The notes: a model not told the origin generated them from the letters alone. A stretch of 64,000 bases of DNA from Natronococcus sp. A-GB1 (GCF_029688845.1 NZ_JARUKW010000010.1:62001-126000), one strand, 5' to 3'; positions 7,208 through 15,780 are shown, counted from the first letter of the stretch. Translations and numbers: made by a program.

Positions 7208-8371
7208 TCAGCTGGTACGATAGGTTTGGAGCCCCTCCTCGAGCCGATCGAACCCTTCCCGGAGCCGATCCTCGGAGTTGGCGAAGGAGAGACGGAGTCG
7301 TTCCGGTGCCGTCTCGCCGAACCCGGTTCCAGGGGCGAGCACGACGCCGTGTTCCCGCAGCAGGTGGTTGGCGATCGGGAGGCTGTCGTCGTCGATTCCG
7401 GGATCGAGGAAGGCGTAGAACGCACCCTCGGGTCGCGGACACGAAAGGCCGTCGATCTCGGCGACCCGATCGACGACGAGGTCCCGGCGTCGGCGAAACG
7501 CCTCGTGCATCTCCTCGAAGGGCTTCTGTGGTCCCGTGAGCGCGGCGATCGCGGCGTGCTGGGCGACGCTCGAGGCGCAGGCGGTCGTCGACTCGCGGAT
7601 CTTGACGACCTCGTCGATCAGGTGGTCGTCGCCCGCGAGCCAGCCCAGCCGCCAGCCGGTCATTGCGTACGCCTTCGAGCAGGAGCCGACCGTCAGCACG
7701 TGTTCGGGGTGGTCGGTGTAGGACGCGATCCCCTCGGCCTCGCCGTCGTACGTAAGTCCGAGGTACACCTCGTCGGCGATCACGTAGGCGTCGTGGTCCG
7801 CCGCAGCCTCGACGACTGCCCGACACGCCTCGGGGTCGAACACGCGACCGGTCGGGTTCGAGGGGGTGGTGAGCACGACCGCCGCGGTGTCGTCGCTCAT
7901 CGCCTCGATCACGCGGTCGGCCTCGAGGGCGAACCCCGACGCGGCCGACAGCGGGACCTCGCGGAACGTTCCGTCGGCCAGCAGCGCCTGGGTCTCGTAG
8001 TTCGGCCAGGTCGGTCCGGGGACGAGGACCTCCTCTCCGGGCGAGACGGTCGCCAGCACCGCGAGGTGGAGCGCCTCCATCCCGCCGGTGGTGACGACGA
8101 TCTCGTCGGGCTCGTGTTCGACGCCGAACTCGCCGGAGAGCGTGTCGCTGATCGCACGCCGGCACTCGGGAAGGCCCGCGTTGGACGTGTAGTGGGTCGC
8201 TCCCTCCCGGGCGGCGCGTGCCGCGGCGTCGATGACGTGTTCGGGGGTGTCGAAGTCGGGTTCCCCGACCTCGAGGCGAACGAGGTCGCCGTCGTGTCGC
8301 TCCGCGAGATCGAACATGACGCGGATGCTCGAGCGCTCGGCTCGACGAACCCGCTCCGTTGGTGTCGGCAT
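7208..8371 (-). CDS. PLP-dependent class I/II aminotransferase (aspartate aminotransferase-like)
   Basis: The 387-residue fold-type I aminotransferase has substrate-anchoring LEVGEPDFDTP near the N-terminus, TTPSNPTGRVFD in the middle, DEVY, and the PLP lysine in SCSKAYAMTGWRLGW (Lys233). The C-terminal arginine lies in ERLRLSFANS. ATG 8371 is preferred over an upstream in-frame ATG at 8398 because MPTPTERVRR starts the conserved region and a promoter must fit upstream. It transfers amino groups between an amino acid and 2-oxoglutarate; the true donor cannot be told from motifs. Confidence 0.92.
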   Translation of the reverse strand: MPTPTERVRRAERSSIRVMFDLAERHDGDLVRLEVGEPDFDTPEHVIDAAARAAREGATHYTSNAGLPECRRAISDTLSGEFGVEHEPDEIVVTTGGMEALHLAVLATVSPGEEVLVPGPTWPNYETQALLADGTFREVPLSAASGFALEADRVIEAMSDDTAAVVLTTPSNPTGRVFDPEACRAVVEAAADHDAYVIADEVYLGLTYDGEAEGIASYTDHPEHVLTVGSCSKAYAMTGWRLGWLAGDDHLIDEVVKIRESTTACASSVAQHAAIAALTGPQKPFEEMHEAFRRRRDLVVDRVAEIDGLSCPRPEGAFYAFLDPGIDDDSLPIANHLLREHGVVLAPGTGFGETAPERLRLSFANSEDRLREGFDRLEEGLQTYRTS

Positions 8372-8543
8372 ACCCCATACCACAGAGATCGACGGCAAAA
8401 GGAATCGGATGCCGGAAATCGCTGCGACGTTTCGTCCCCGCGAGCGACGACGTCGGGCGGTTGCGATCGCCGACTGCTGTCCGAGCGTTTCCGGCCAAGT
8501 ACTATGCGCATTGGTATTGCACCACTTACTGAGGTGTGATCCG

Positions 8544-9137
8544 ATGGAGATACCTGATCACGACAGCGCGGAACGGACGCTCGAGACCAGCTTTGGCGAG
8601 CGGTTCGCCCTTCGGGACACCGCGGCGGACACCGACGGGAAGCTGTTGCGGATCGAAACGACCCTCGACCCCGGCGTGAAACGTCCGCTCCACAGCCACC
8701 CCGACCAACAGGAGCGGTTCGTCGTCCACGAGGGGAGGCTCGGACTGGCCGTCGAGGACGAGGAGTTCGTGCTGGAACCGGGCGAGGAAACAACGGTCGC
8801 CGCCGGGACGCCGCACACGTTCTGGAACGTCGGCGACGGCAAGCTCCGCATGACGACCGAACACCGGCCAGCGCTGCGATTCGAGGAGTTCCTCCGGTCG
8901 ATGGTCGCGCTCGACCGCGAGGGCGGGCTCGACGCTGAGGGGATGCCCGCCAACCCGCTCGCGGGTGCGGCGCTGCTCCACGAGTTTCGCCACGAGATGC
9001 GGCCGGCGGACGTTCCGACCCCGGTTCGACGCGTGGTCGTTCCCGTCCTCGCGGCGGTCGCCAGCGTGTTCGGCTACGGCGTTCCCGACGACTCGCGGTC
9101 GACCGCCGGAAGCGCCGCGTCGACGCGTTCCCCCTGA
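8544..9137 (+). CDS. Cupin-domain protein
   Basis: This 197-residue protein has a central cupin barrel. Motif 1 is RPLHSHPDQQERFVVHEGRLG (two His and a Glu as metal ligands); motif 2 is PGEETTVAAGTPHTFWNVGD (third His). After the barrel a conserved alpha-helical tail (FEEFLRSMVALD, NPLAGAALLHEF) is followed by one hydrophobic stretch, VRRVVVPVLAAVASVFGYGV, which could touch the membrane. This double-part layout is common in haloarchaeal cupins of unknown function. It is followed by PadR, possibly its regulator. Confidence 0.85.
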   Translation: MEIPDHDSAERTLETSFGERFALRDTAADTDGKLLRIETTLDPGVKRPLHSHPDQQERFVVHEGRLGLAVEDEEFVLEPGEETTVAAGTPHTFWNVGDGKLRMTTEHRPALRFEEFLRSMVALDREGGLDAEGMPANPLAGAALLHEFRHEMRPADVPTPVRRVVVPVLAAVASVFGYGVPDDSRSTAGSAASTRSP

Positions 9138-9245
9138 TACCGCGTCGCCGGTCAAACCCGGTCCGCGATCACTTTCATAGCCCGTGGACATACAACGCGA
9201 GGCGGGAAAGCTATCAAATACATATTCGTTGAATTCTCCGACGAG

Positions 9246-9521
9246 ATGGACGACCTCACCGGGTTCCAGCGAGACCTCCTGTACGTGATCGCGGGCGCCG
9301 ACCAACCCTCCGGCCAGGATATCAAATCGGAGATCGAACAGTACTACAGCGCCGAGATCAACCACGGTCGGCTGTACCCGAACCTCGACACCCTGGTCAA
9401 CAAGGGGCTCGTCGAGAAGGGCGAACTCGACCGACGGACGAACTACTACGCGATCACCGACGACGGCGAGCGGACGATCCGCAACCGTCGGGAGTGGGAA
9501 CAACAGTACGCCGATTCGTAG
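9246..9521 (+). CDS. PadR-family transcriptional regulator (copy 1)
   Basis: The 91-residue winged-helix protein starts MDDLTGFQRDLLYVIAGADQ, with recognition-helix region NHGRLYPNLDTLVNKGLVEK and wing RRTNYYAITDDGERTI. It is the minimal PadR form without the C-terminal dimerisation domain. A TATA-like CAAATACATATTC lies just before the ATG. It is very similar to the protein encoded at 12978-13253, including the start MDDLTGFQRDLLYVIAGA. Effector and targets are unknown; the adjacent cupin gene or the fatty-acid transporter are candidates by position only. Confidence 0.93.
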   Translation: MDDLTGFQRDLLYVIAGADQPSGQDIKSEIEQYYSAEINHGRLYPNLDTLVNKGLVEKGELDRRTNYYAITDDGERTIRNRREWEQQYADS

Positions 9522-9565
9522 GATCGTCGCTCCCGCGGCCATCGGGTCCGACCTGGAGAGCCCCC

Positions 9566-9889
9566 TCAGTCGCGGTTGCAGACGATACTTGGACGTAGCG
9601 TCCGCCGTGTCGACACGCGGGACTCCACGGACGTCGCTCGGTCAGTACCGAGGACGTCCGCGACCCCACCTACGGTAGCGTCTCGCGGCCGCTGGAAGCG
9701 CCCCGTCTCGAGTGCGGTTTGCAACACCTCACCCTGTCGGTCGGCGAGGCGGCCCGATCGGCGTGACCGAGCGTCGAACCGGAATCCCGTCGTCTCCGGA
9801 CGAACGATTCGTTCGCCGGACGCCCCCGCGTACCGGGAGCGAAGCTCCGTGAGCACGGGTCGGATCTCGCTCGAGAGGCAGCAGTACAC
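9566..9889 (-). CDS. Orphan HTH-10 (Bat-type) DNA-binding domain, possibly a remnant
   Basis: The last 60 residues follow the HTH-10 pattern of bacterio-opsin-activator-type regulators: LADRQGEVLQTALETGRFQR, PRDATVGGVADVLG, then a recognition-helix-like region ending RTLRPSIVCNRD. HTH-10 regulators normally have 200-700 residues with PAS, GAF or BAT sensor domains upstream. Here GTG 9889 gives only about 107 residues, and the expected regular spacing in the recognition helix is degenerate. It may be a decayed copy or a minimal repressor. The start codon is uncertain. It lies between PadR and the fatty-acid transporter region. Confidence 0.45.
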   Translation of the reverse strand: MYCCLSSEIRPVLTELRSRYAGASGERIVRPETTGFRFDARSRRSGRLADRQGEVLQTALETGRFQRPRDATVGGVADVLGTDRATSVESRVSTRRTLRPSIVCNRD

Positions 9890-9908
9890 GCCGCCGTCGA
9901 CCTGCCGA

Positions 9909-10109
9909 TCACGCCGTCCACGTGTCGCTCCACTCCGACTGTGGGATCCTGACCCGCGTTTCGGCGTCGTCTTCGCCGACCGGTTTGACGACGACGGCGC
10001 TGACCTTCCCGACGGAGGACAGCTCCTTCTCGACGATTTCGTACTCGTTCCCCTCACCTCGAATGTCGTGGACGGTGTCGCCGACCTCGTACGAACTCAG
10101 GTCTTCCAT
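9909..10109 (-). CDS. Small conserved haloarchaeal protein (66 aa), unknown function
   Basis: ATG 10109 opens a 66-residue, strongly acidic protein beginning MEDLSSYEVGDTVHDIRGEG and ending ETRVRIPQSEWSDTWTA. Its alternating beta pattern (YEVGDTVHDI, YEIVEKEL, KVSAVVVKPV, TRVRIP) suggests a small SH3-like or OB-like barrel. I do not recognise a named family. An in-frame upstream extension rich in Arg exists but looks non-coding. The gene is divergent from the AtoE-type transporter at 10290. Confidence 0.7.
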   Translation of the reverse strand: MEDLSSYEVGDTVHDIRGEGNEYEIVEKELSSVGKVSAVVVKPVGEDDAETRVRIPQSEWSDTWTA

Positions 10110-10289
10110 CGATAGCTGTTCGCACTTCTCCAAGGTAAGCGCATCGGCGGTCCGACCGTGTCGCGTCCGCGTACGAATCGCCGACTGGCGAACCGAGCGG
10201 ACGACACGAATCGCCTGCGTACGTGTTAGCGGGCTAAACGGTATCCGAACCATATTATTTATCCTCGGAGTTGCGTACACGTAGTCTGT

Positions 10290-11753
10290 ATGTCCGAAAG
10301 TGACACAGGGGGGTCCGCTATCGAGCGGTTCGGGTACGGGCTCTCGAGTATCGTCGAGCGGTGGATGCCGAGTCCGTTCCTGTTCGCAATCTTGCTCACG
10401 TATCTGGTCTTCGCGGCCGGGCTCGTGTTGAATCAAACCGGGACGATCGAGCCGCCGAACGGTGGCGGGGCGGTCGGTCCGGTCGATATGATCGAGTTCT
10501 GGTTCGGCGGATTCTGGGGCTTTCTCGACTTCTCGATGCAGATGGTCGTAATTCTGATGACCGGGTTCGTGCTCGCGTACCATCCGGCCGCCAACAGGCT
10601 CCTCGTCCGGCTCGCCCAACTCCCCAACAGCCCCGCACAGGCGGTCGTGCTCGTCGCCGGATTCTCGATGGCCGTCGCCTGGATTCACTGGGGGTTCAGC
10701 CTCATTCTGGGCGCGATCTTCGCCCGCGAGATGGGAAAGGTCGCCCACGAGGAGGGGATCGACGTCCACTATCCGCTGCTGTGTGTCGCGGGGTACATGG
10801 GACTGGGTCTGACCTGGCACTGGGGGTGGTCCGGATCGGCGCCGCTGTTGCTCACCGATGAGACGGAGGTCGGCGAGGGGACGGCCTTCGCCATGGTCCC
10901 CGAGCCGGTTCCGGTGACGGAGACGATTCTTCATCCCTACACGATCACGCTGACGGTGCTCTCGATCCTCTTTGCGGTTACCGTCCTCTACCTCATCACG
11001 CCGTCCGGAGAGCGAGCACGAGGTATCACCGAGTACATTCCGGAAGAAGAACTGTACGAGACGGCGAGCGACGGCGGTGAAGACGTCGTGGAGTCTGCGC
11101 AGTCCGACGAGATGGTCCCGGCCGAGCGCATCAACAACAGCCGCGTTCTCGGCGGACTCTTCGCGCTCACCGGAGTCGCGTACGTCGTCTGGGTACTCGT
11201 CACTGAGGGGATCGAACTGTGGGACCTCAACACGATCAACTTCGCGTTCCTGATGGCCGGGATACTGGTCTGGACGAATCCCTCCACGTACCGTGACAAG
11301 TTCGGCGAGGCGTCGTCGGCAGCCGCCGGTATCATCTTGCTGTTTCCCTTCTTCGCCGGGATCCAGGGAATGATGGCGGATTCGGGTCTCGCCGGTGCGC
11401 TCGCCGAACTCATCATCGGGCTCTCGACCCCCGAGACGTTCCCGATCTTCGCGTGGCTGGCGGCGGCGGTCCTCAACCTGTTCGTCCCTTCCGGCGGGGG
11501 CCAGTGGATCGTTATGGGTCCCTCGATCCTCGAGGCTGCCGACCAGCTCGGCGTCGAGTTCGGGCACGCGACGATGGCCTTTGCCGTCGGCGAGGCACAC
11601 ACGAACCTGCTGAACCCGTTCTGGGCGATCCCGCTGCTGGCCATCACTCGCATCAAGGCTCGCGAGATGTTCGGGTACGCGGCCGTGATGTTGCTCGCCC
11701 TGTTCCCGTTCCTGACGGTCGTCCTCTACGTCCTCCCGTACGGGATGTTCTGA
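10290..11753 (+). CDS. Short-chain fatty acid transporter, AtoE family
   Basis: The 487-residue integral membrane protein matches AtoE/TIGR00366 carriers. It begins with FGYGLSSIVERWMPSPFLFA, followed by MIEFWFGGFWGFLDFSMQMV, and has repeated hydrophobic helices with conserved loops such as VPSGGGQWIVMGPS and HTNLLNPFWAIPLL. It would import short-chain acids such as acetoacetate or butyrate across the cytoplasmic membrane. A TATA box (CATATTATTTATCC, about 10251-10264) lies about 30 bp before the ATG, giving a nearly leaderless transcript. Flanking PadR genes are plausible regulators. Confidence 0.9.
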   Translation: MSESDTGGSAIERFGYGLSSIVERWMPSPFLFAILLTYLVFAAGLVLNQTGTIEPPNGGGAVGPVDMIEFWFGGFWGFLDFSMQMVVILMTGFVLAYHPAANRLLVRLAQLPNSPAQAVVLVAGFSMAVAWIHWGFSLILGAIFAREMGKVAHEEGIDVHYPLLCVAGYMGLGLTWHWGWSGSAPLLLTDETEVGEGTAFAMVPEPVPVTETILHPYTITLTVLSILFAVTVLYLITPSGERARGITEYIPEEELYETASDGGEDVVESAQSDEMVPAERINNSRVLGGLFALTGVAYVVWVLVTEGIELWDLNTINFAFLMAGILVWTNPSTYRDKFGEASSAAAGIILLFPFFAGIQGMMADSGLAGALAELIIGLSTPETFPIFAWLAAAVLNLFVPSGGGQWIVMGPSILEAADQLGVEFGHATMAFAVGEAHTNLLNPFWAIPLLAITRIKAREMFGYAAVMLLALFPFLTVVLYVLPYGMF

Positions 11754-11766
11754 GCGACTGTCGCGA

Positions 11767-11776
11767 CCTTTTTTGT
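11767..11776 (+). terminator. Oligo-T terminator after the fatty acid transporter
   Basis: A run of six T (CCTTTTTTG) begins about 15 bp after the transporter stop codon. Archaeal RNA polymerase terminates at such T tracts on the non-template strand. Confidence 0.5.
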
Positions 11777-11877
11777 CCGTGACCAGACGGGGATCAAGCT
11801 CGGTCGACCGACGCGTGGGATCACTACCCACCGTACTGTGGATCGCCCGATATGTGCGCTCCTCCCCTCTTTCGAGT

Positions 11878-12030
11878 ATGGGATCCGATCCGGATCGGTA
11901 CGAGTTCGTGTGTCCGAGCTGTCGGGAGGACGTCGTCGTCGATTCGATGGTACAAGCCGAGCTTCTCGGCAGGGGGTGTCTCTTCTGCCGGGCGGACGTC
12001 GCCGAGACGGATTTCGGCCCCGTCGACTGA
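11878..12030 (+). CDS. Small zinc-finger protein (50 aa)
   Basis: ATG 11878 gives a 50-residue protein with two CxxC knuckles: YEFVCPSCREDVVV and GRGCLFCRADVAETDF. They are spaced for a single zinc ribbon. The first motif reads CPSC, close to the CPxCG class of haloarchaeal zinc-finger microproteins. It has no other domain, and no partner is visible next to it. Its likely role is regulatory or as an RNA- or protein-binding adaptor (inference). Confidence 0.72.
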   Translation: MGSDPDRYEFVCPSCREDVVVDSMVQAELLGRGCLFCRADVAETDFGPVD

Positions 12031-12242
12031 ACGGTCCTGTGGGATGCGGTCCCCTCCCGTCGGATGACGAGCCACTCGATCTCTCTCAAGAATGCGGGTG
12101 TGGCGGCTGACGCGAGCGCGTCCCCGTTCGCCGCGTCTGCATCCAGGATCCCGTCCCATCGATTGCCGACGACCGGTCGCGGAGCCGCGACGAGTTGCCG
12201 ACCGGCAGTACAGCCAAGTCGCCGGCCGGTCTACGTTCCGGC

Positions 12243-12575
12243 ATGGTCACCGACTCCAACCGCGACGAGACGTCCGACTCGGACGAGACGGAGACTCTCG
12301 ACCTCGAGCGACCGGAGGCGATCCAGTTTGGCGTCACGCGCGGCGAGAACGACCTCGAGATCGGTCCGCCGCGGGACTACCCCGATCGGGCCGACGTCTC
12401 GGTTCGCCAATCCGGCGACGACGTCGTCCTGAGCGTCGACGCGATGGCGGGCGATCATGGCACGGGCCACGTCGACGCGACGCTGACCCCCGAGGAGGCT
12501 CGTCGCCTATCTGACCGCCTGACCGAGACGGCTCGCCGGACGGCCGAAGACGACTCGAGGGAGAACGGTGACTGA
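12243..12575 (+). CDS. Conserved acidic haloarchaeal protein, unknown function
   Basis: The 110-residue protein starts at ATG 12243. An acidic, Ser/Thr/Asp/Glu-rich N-terminus (about residues 1-25) is followed by a small beta-rich domain: IQFGVTRGENDLEIGPPRDY, VSVRQSGDDVVLSVDAMA, HVDATLTPEEARRL. It ends in a charged helix (LSDRLTETARRTAEDD). I do not recognise a named family. Composition and third-position GC match neighbouring real genes. Confidence 0.68.
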   Translation: MVTDSNRDETSDSDETETLDLERPEAIQFGVTRGENDLEIGPPRDYPDRADVSVRQSGDDVVLSVDAMAGDHGTGHVDATLTPEEARRLSDRLTETARRTAEDDSRENGD

Positions 12576-12977
12576 GCCGTAGCGGCGCCCCGGGCCGTCC
12601 TTGAACGATCGTTTTCGTAGTTCTACTTGCCGACAGTTACGCCGTACTGTCGAGTGGTCGTCGCTAGCTGCTCCGCTATCGGGACGCTGCCGGCTACCGG
12701 AGCTGTCGAGACCTGGCGTTCAGGGAGGGCAATACCGATACCTGTGGGCCCTGAACGGCCGAAATACGCTCCGCCTTTCGATCGGGTAGTATCTCCGTTC
12801 GAGGGCCGAACGACGCAATTCCTCCGCGATGCCGACAGCGGTGAGTACGTTACGAGGGCTGTCCCGTTTGCTCGCGGGCGACGGTAGTACCGCCGTCATA
12901 AGGAAACAACGTTTACTATCCCAAACAGTCTCTAAGACGCACATAACAAACTACTCACCTGTAGTCGTTCTCATAGC
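12576..12977. other. 402-bp intergenic region upstream of PadR copy 2
   Basis: I see no credible gene here; the open frames are Arg/Ser-rich shadows. An AT-richer stretch at about 12895-12975 (GGAAACAACGTTTACTATCCC, then CATAACAAACTACTCACC) is the likely promoter and operator area for the PadR gene at 12978. Confidence 0.5.
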
Positions 12978-13253
12978 ATGGACGACCTCACGGGATTCCA
13001 GCGAGACCTCCTCTATGTGATCGCGGGTGCCGAACGGCCGTCGGGCCAGGAGATCAAAGCGGAGATCGAGCAGTACTACAGCGCCGACATCAACCACGGC
13101 CGGCTGTACCCGAACCTCGATACGGTCGTCAACAAGGACCTCGTCGAGAAGGGGCAACTCGATCGCCGGACGAACTACTACGAACTCACCGAGACCGGAG
13201 AGCAGGCGATCGAGGACCGTCTGGAGTGGGTCTCCCGGTACACCGAGAAATAA
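12978..13253 (+). CDS. PadR-family transcriptional regulator (copy 2)
   Basis: This 91-residue minimal PadR winged helix is nearly identical along its length to the product at 9246-9521. It shares MDDLTGFQRDLLYVIAGA, the EQYYSA..INHGRLYPNLDT core and RRTNYYE. Differences concentrate in the last 20 residues, where it ends EWVSRYTEK. This is a recent paralogue or the product of gene conversion. It is followed 42 bp later by a HalOD1 protein. Target genes are unknown. Confidence 0.93.
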   Translation: MDDLTGFQRDLLYVIAGAERPSGQEIKAEIEQYYSADINHGRLYPNLDTVVNKDLVEKGQLDRRTNYYELTETGEQAIEDRLEWVSRYTEK

Positions 13254-13295
13254 TCAACCGAAAGTATTTACGAAATAATATGGTTCCAGAGAACA

Positions 13296-13544
13296 ATGAC
13301 TGAAACACTCACCAAGGCTGGTACCGAGATACACGAACGGATCGTCGTCGGGGTCGCGACGCTCGAGAACGTCGATCCGGTGGCGCTCCCACCGCTGTTC
13401 GACGCGGTCGATCCCGACGCGCTCGAGGCGATATTCGCGGATCCCGAGAGCGAAGCGGTGCGGATCGGGACGGTCGAGTTCCCGTACGCCGGACACACGA
13501 TCCGCATCGAGTTCGACGACGAACCGGTCGTCAGAATCGACTGA
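13296..13544 (+). CDS. HalOD1 output-domain protein
   Basis: The 82-residue stand-alone HalOD1 domain reads IVVGVATLENVDPVALPPLF, followed by DPDALEAIF and then IGTVEFPYAGHTIRIEFDDE. HalOD1 is a haloarchaeal domain found alone or at the end of signalling proteins and is presumed to be an output module; its ligand is not known. A TATA-like AAATAATATG occurs at about 13273-13282, before ATG 13296. It lies directly downstream of PadR copy 2. Confidence 0.88.
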   Translation: MTETLTKAGTEIHERIVVGVATLENVDPVALPPLFDAVDPDALEAIFADPESEAVRIGTVEFPYAGHTIRIEFDDEPVVRID

Positions 13545-13582
13545 GTTCGACCCCGAGCGGTGGAGACGTCAAAACCGCGCGC

Positions 13583-13897
13583 TCAATCGTAGCTCAGACT
13601 ATCTAGCGTGTAGCGATCGACCGTGTGGTTTCGGTCGACGACGAGGACTGGACCGTCCGCTCCCTGCTCGAGTTCACACCCGAGGTCGCCGAGATTCCCT
13701 GGGTTGAGCGAGGCCGGTGGTTCGTCGAGCGTGAAATTGAGGGTGCCGGTGTTTCCGCGGACCCGTTCGGGTTTTTTCGCGGCCGCGTGGATCCGGTTTC
13801 CGTTCTGTTTCACGTCGATCGTTCCGGTAAACTCCCAGGTGTCGTCGTTGTACCGAATCTGCTCGCCGTCGAGTTCCCGAAGATGTGCCTCGACCAT
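13583..13897 (-). CDS. Conserved haloarchaeal protein (104 aa), unknown function
   Basis: ATG 13897 gives a 104-residue protein with mainly beta-type sequence: LDGEQIRYNDDTWEFTGTID, then VKQNGNRIHAAAKKPERVRG, then TGTLNFTLDEPPASLNPGN. The C-terminal half is GPVLVVDRNHTVDRYTLDSL. No transmembrane segment or metal motif is evident, and I do not recognise a named family. It converges with the HalOD1 gene and is followed upstream by the HpaI aldolase in the same direction. Confidence 0.7.
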   Translation of the reverse strand: MVEAHLRELDGEQIRYNDDTWEFTGTIDVKQNGNRIHAAAKKPERVRGNTGTLNFTLDEPPASLNPGNLGDLGCELEQGADGPVLVVDRNHTVDRYTLDSLSYD

Positions 13898-13988
13898 GGG
13901 AGGACATGATCCGCGGTGACTATAGTCGTTGGGCCGAGAGCGGCGGCTCTCGGGATTCGTTCCCGCGAGGCCGTTTCTCTGCCTGGAC

Positions 13989-14771
13989 TCAGTCCGAGCC
14001 GTCGCCAGCGGTCGTCGACTCGAACGTCTCGCGCGCGGCGTCGCTCCCCTCCGCGAGGTAGCACAGGTCCGCGCCGGCGATCGCGAAGTCGACGCCGGCG
14101 TCGATCCAGCGCCGCATCTCCTCGTCGTCGGTCGCGAGCATCCCAACTGGCTTCCCGGCTCCGTGGGCAGCCTCCAGGATCGACTCGAGTGCCGACTGGA
14201 ACCGTTCGTGGTCCCACTGGCCGAAGACGTCCAGCGACGCAGAGAGGTCGCCGTGGCCGACGATAATCGCGTCTACGCCGTCGACCGAGACGATCTCCGT
14301 GGCGTTCTCGACGCCGCGTTCGGTCTCGATCTGGACGATCGTCGTCAGCTCCCCGTTCGCGCGCTCGACGTACTCGCCGAACGCTCGGCCGTAGTCGGAC
14401 GCTCGAGCGGGAGCCGCCCCGCGACTCCCTTCCGGCGGGTATCGCATCGCGTCAACGACTCGTTCGGCCTCTTCGGCCGTCTCGATCCTCGGTATCATCA
14501 GTCCGTCGACGCCGAGGTCGAGCACGCGCTTGATTCGGGTCCGATCGTTCCCCGGAACGCGAACGATCGCCGCGACCGCCTCGTCGAGCGCCTCGATCGC
14601 CCGGAGCATGTTCGCGACGGTCTCGAGGCCGAGAGCCGTGTGTTCGGTGTCGATAACGACGAAATCGAACCCTCGAGCGCAGAGCTCCGCGACGGTCGGA
14701 TGGCCGATCGAGATCCAGTTTCCGACCGAGCGGGCGTCCCTCGTCAGCAACGGCTGTGATCGATCCTCCAT
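13989..14771 (-). CDS. HpcH/HpaI-family class II aldolase
   Basis: The 260-residue TIM-barrel protein has the HpcH/HpaI signature: GNWISIGHPTVAELCARGFD, FVVIDTEHTALGL, VRVPGNDRTRIKRVLDLGVDG, and metal ligands in VQIETERGVENA (Glu) and GHGDLSASLD (Asp). These Mn/Mg-dependent enzymes cleave or form 2-keto-4-hydroxy acids, usually releasing pyruvate. ATG 14771 is chosen because the conserved region begins soon after. It stands alone without other aromatic-degradation genes, so the substrate is open. Confidence 0.9.
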   Translation of the reverse strand: MEDRSQPLLTRDARSVGNWISIGHPTVAELCARGFDFVVIDTEHTALGLETVANMLRAIEALDEAVAAIVRVPGNDRTRIKRVLDLGVDGLMIPRIETAEEAERVVDAMRYPPEGSRGAAPARASDYGRAFGEYVERANGELTTIVQIETERGVENATEIVSVDGVDAIIVGHGDLSASLDVFGQWDHERFQSALESILEAAHGAGKPVGMLATDDEEMRRWIDAGVDFAIAGADLCYLAEGSDAARETFESTTAGDGSD

Positions 14772-14898
14772 GCGACTCCGTCTCCTCGACGCCAGTTGAA
14801 CGCAGGGGATGCGGAAACTCGACCCGATACCCTCCGGAGCTCGAACCGGATCCGCGCCGACACAAAGGATATAATGAAATAACAGCAGTGTTCCCGGT

Positions 14899-15099
14899 AT
14901 GCACTCCAAAACGTTCTCGAGGTTCCTGTCGACGGCGTTGCTTCTGGCGATGCTTGCGGTTTCGATCGCGGCGATCGTCTCGCCTCCGGATCCGTTCACG
15001 CTCGTTCTGTACTCGCTACCGCTGTTGCTGCTCACCTCAGTGACCGCCTACCTGGTCACGTACGGTCGGCGGAGTACGGTTCGCGGAAAGAGAGCGTGA
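14899..15099 (+). CDS. Small membrane protein (66 aa, two helices)
   Basis: The 66-residue protein has two hydrophobic helices: FLSTALLLAMLAVSIAAIVS (about 9-28) and LVLYSLPLLLLTSVTAYLV (about 35-53). A basic tail, TYGRRSTVRGKRA, suggests a cytoplasmic C-terminus. A TATA-like AGGATATAATG stands about 30 bp upstream of the ATG. No family recognised; its function is unknown. Confidence 0.68.
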   Translation: MHSKTFSRFLSTALLLAMLAVSIAAIVSPPDPFTLVLYSLPLLLLTSVTAYLVTYGRRSTVRGKRA

Positions 15100-15240
15100 A
15101 TTACGGTGTCGACCCCGTTTGAAGGCCTGCTAGCGGTAGTCTCTCTTTCACCAAGCACAGCTCTTCGACTGTAGCCACTTCGTCGGTATTAGCGAACTGA
15201 TAACCACAATCCGTATAACTGAACGACCGTTTGTGCAAGT

Positions 15241-15780
15241 ATGGACGAAATCGATCTGAGCAACAGTCAGCGGCTGACGATAACGACGCTGATCAACGAG
15301 TACCAGGCGACCGGCGAACCGGTGAACGCCCGCGCCCTCGCGGACGAAACCGGTCGGAACGCGGGTACGGTCCGGAATCAGATGCGGACGCTCACCTCGA
15401 TCGGACTCGCCGAGGGGATCGCCGGGCCGAAGGGCGGATACGAACCGACCGACGCCGCCTACCGAATCCTCGGTCGCCGGCAGCTGGACGACGCCGAAAC
15501 CGTCACCCTCGCCAGCGAGTACGACCGCGTCGACGCGACGGTCGACGAGATCGATTTCACGAACGTTCATCACCCCGACCTCTGCCGAGCGCAGCTCCAC
15601 TTCCAGCAGTCGGTCCGCGACCTCGAGGAGGGGGATCCGATCGTCGTCGGTCCCTCTCCGGTCTCGAGTCTCGTCGTCGTCGGCGAGATCACGGCTATCG
15701 AGGAGACGAACAACGTGGTGATCGTCGACGTCGAGGAGCTTCAGGCCCCGCTTCGGGACGATCCGTCGACGTCGTCCTGA
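15241..15780 (+). CDS. Rrf2-type winged-helix regulator with C-terminal beta domain
   Basis: The 179-residue protein has a winged helix at residues 1-75 (SNSQRLTITTLINEYQAT, ADETGRNAGTVRNQMRTLTS, GPKGGYEPTDAAYRIL), as in archaeal regulators annotated Rrf2 or TrmB-like. A beta-rich C-terminal domain follows: EIDFTNVHHPDLCRAQLHF, then DPIVVGPSPVSSLVVVGEIT. The second part resembles a PilZ or CBS-like ligand domain but I cannot name it. TATA-like CCGTATAAC lies about 25 bp before the ATG. No Fe-S cysteine triad is visible, so it is not IscR-like. Confidence 0.82.
   Translation: MDEIDLSNSQRLTITTLINEYQATGEPVNARALADETGRNAGTVRNQMRTLTSIGLAEGIAGPKGGYEPTDAAYRILGRRQLDDAETVTLASEYDRVDATVDEIDFTNVHHPDLCRAQLHFQQSVRDLEEGDPIVVGPSPVSSLVVVGEITAIEETNNVVIVDVEELQAPLRDDPSTSS

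Noticed and set aside
10110-12089. A long minus-strand frame opposite the fatty acid transporter
   Set aside because: It is the antisense shadow of the AtoE-type gene; only its last 66 codons (9909-10109) look like a real small protein.
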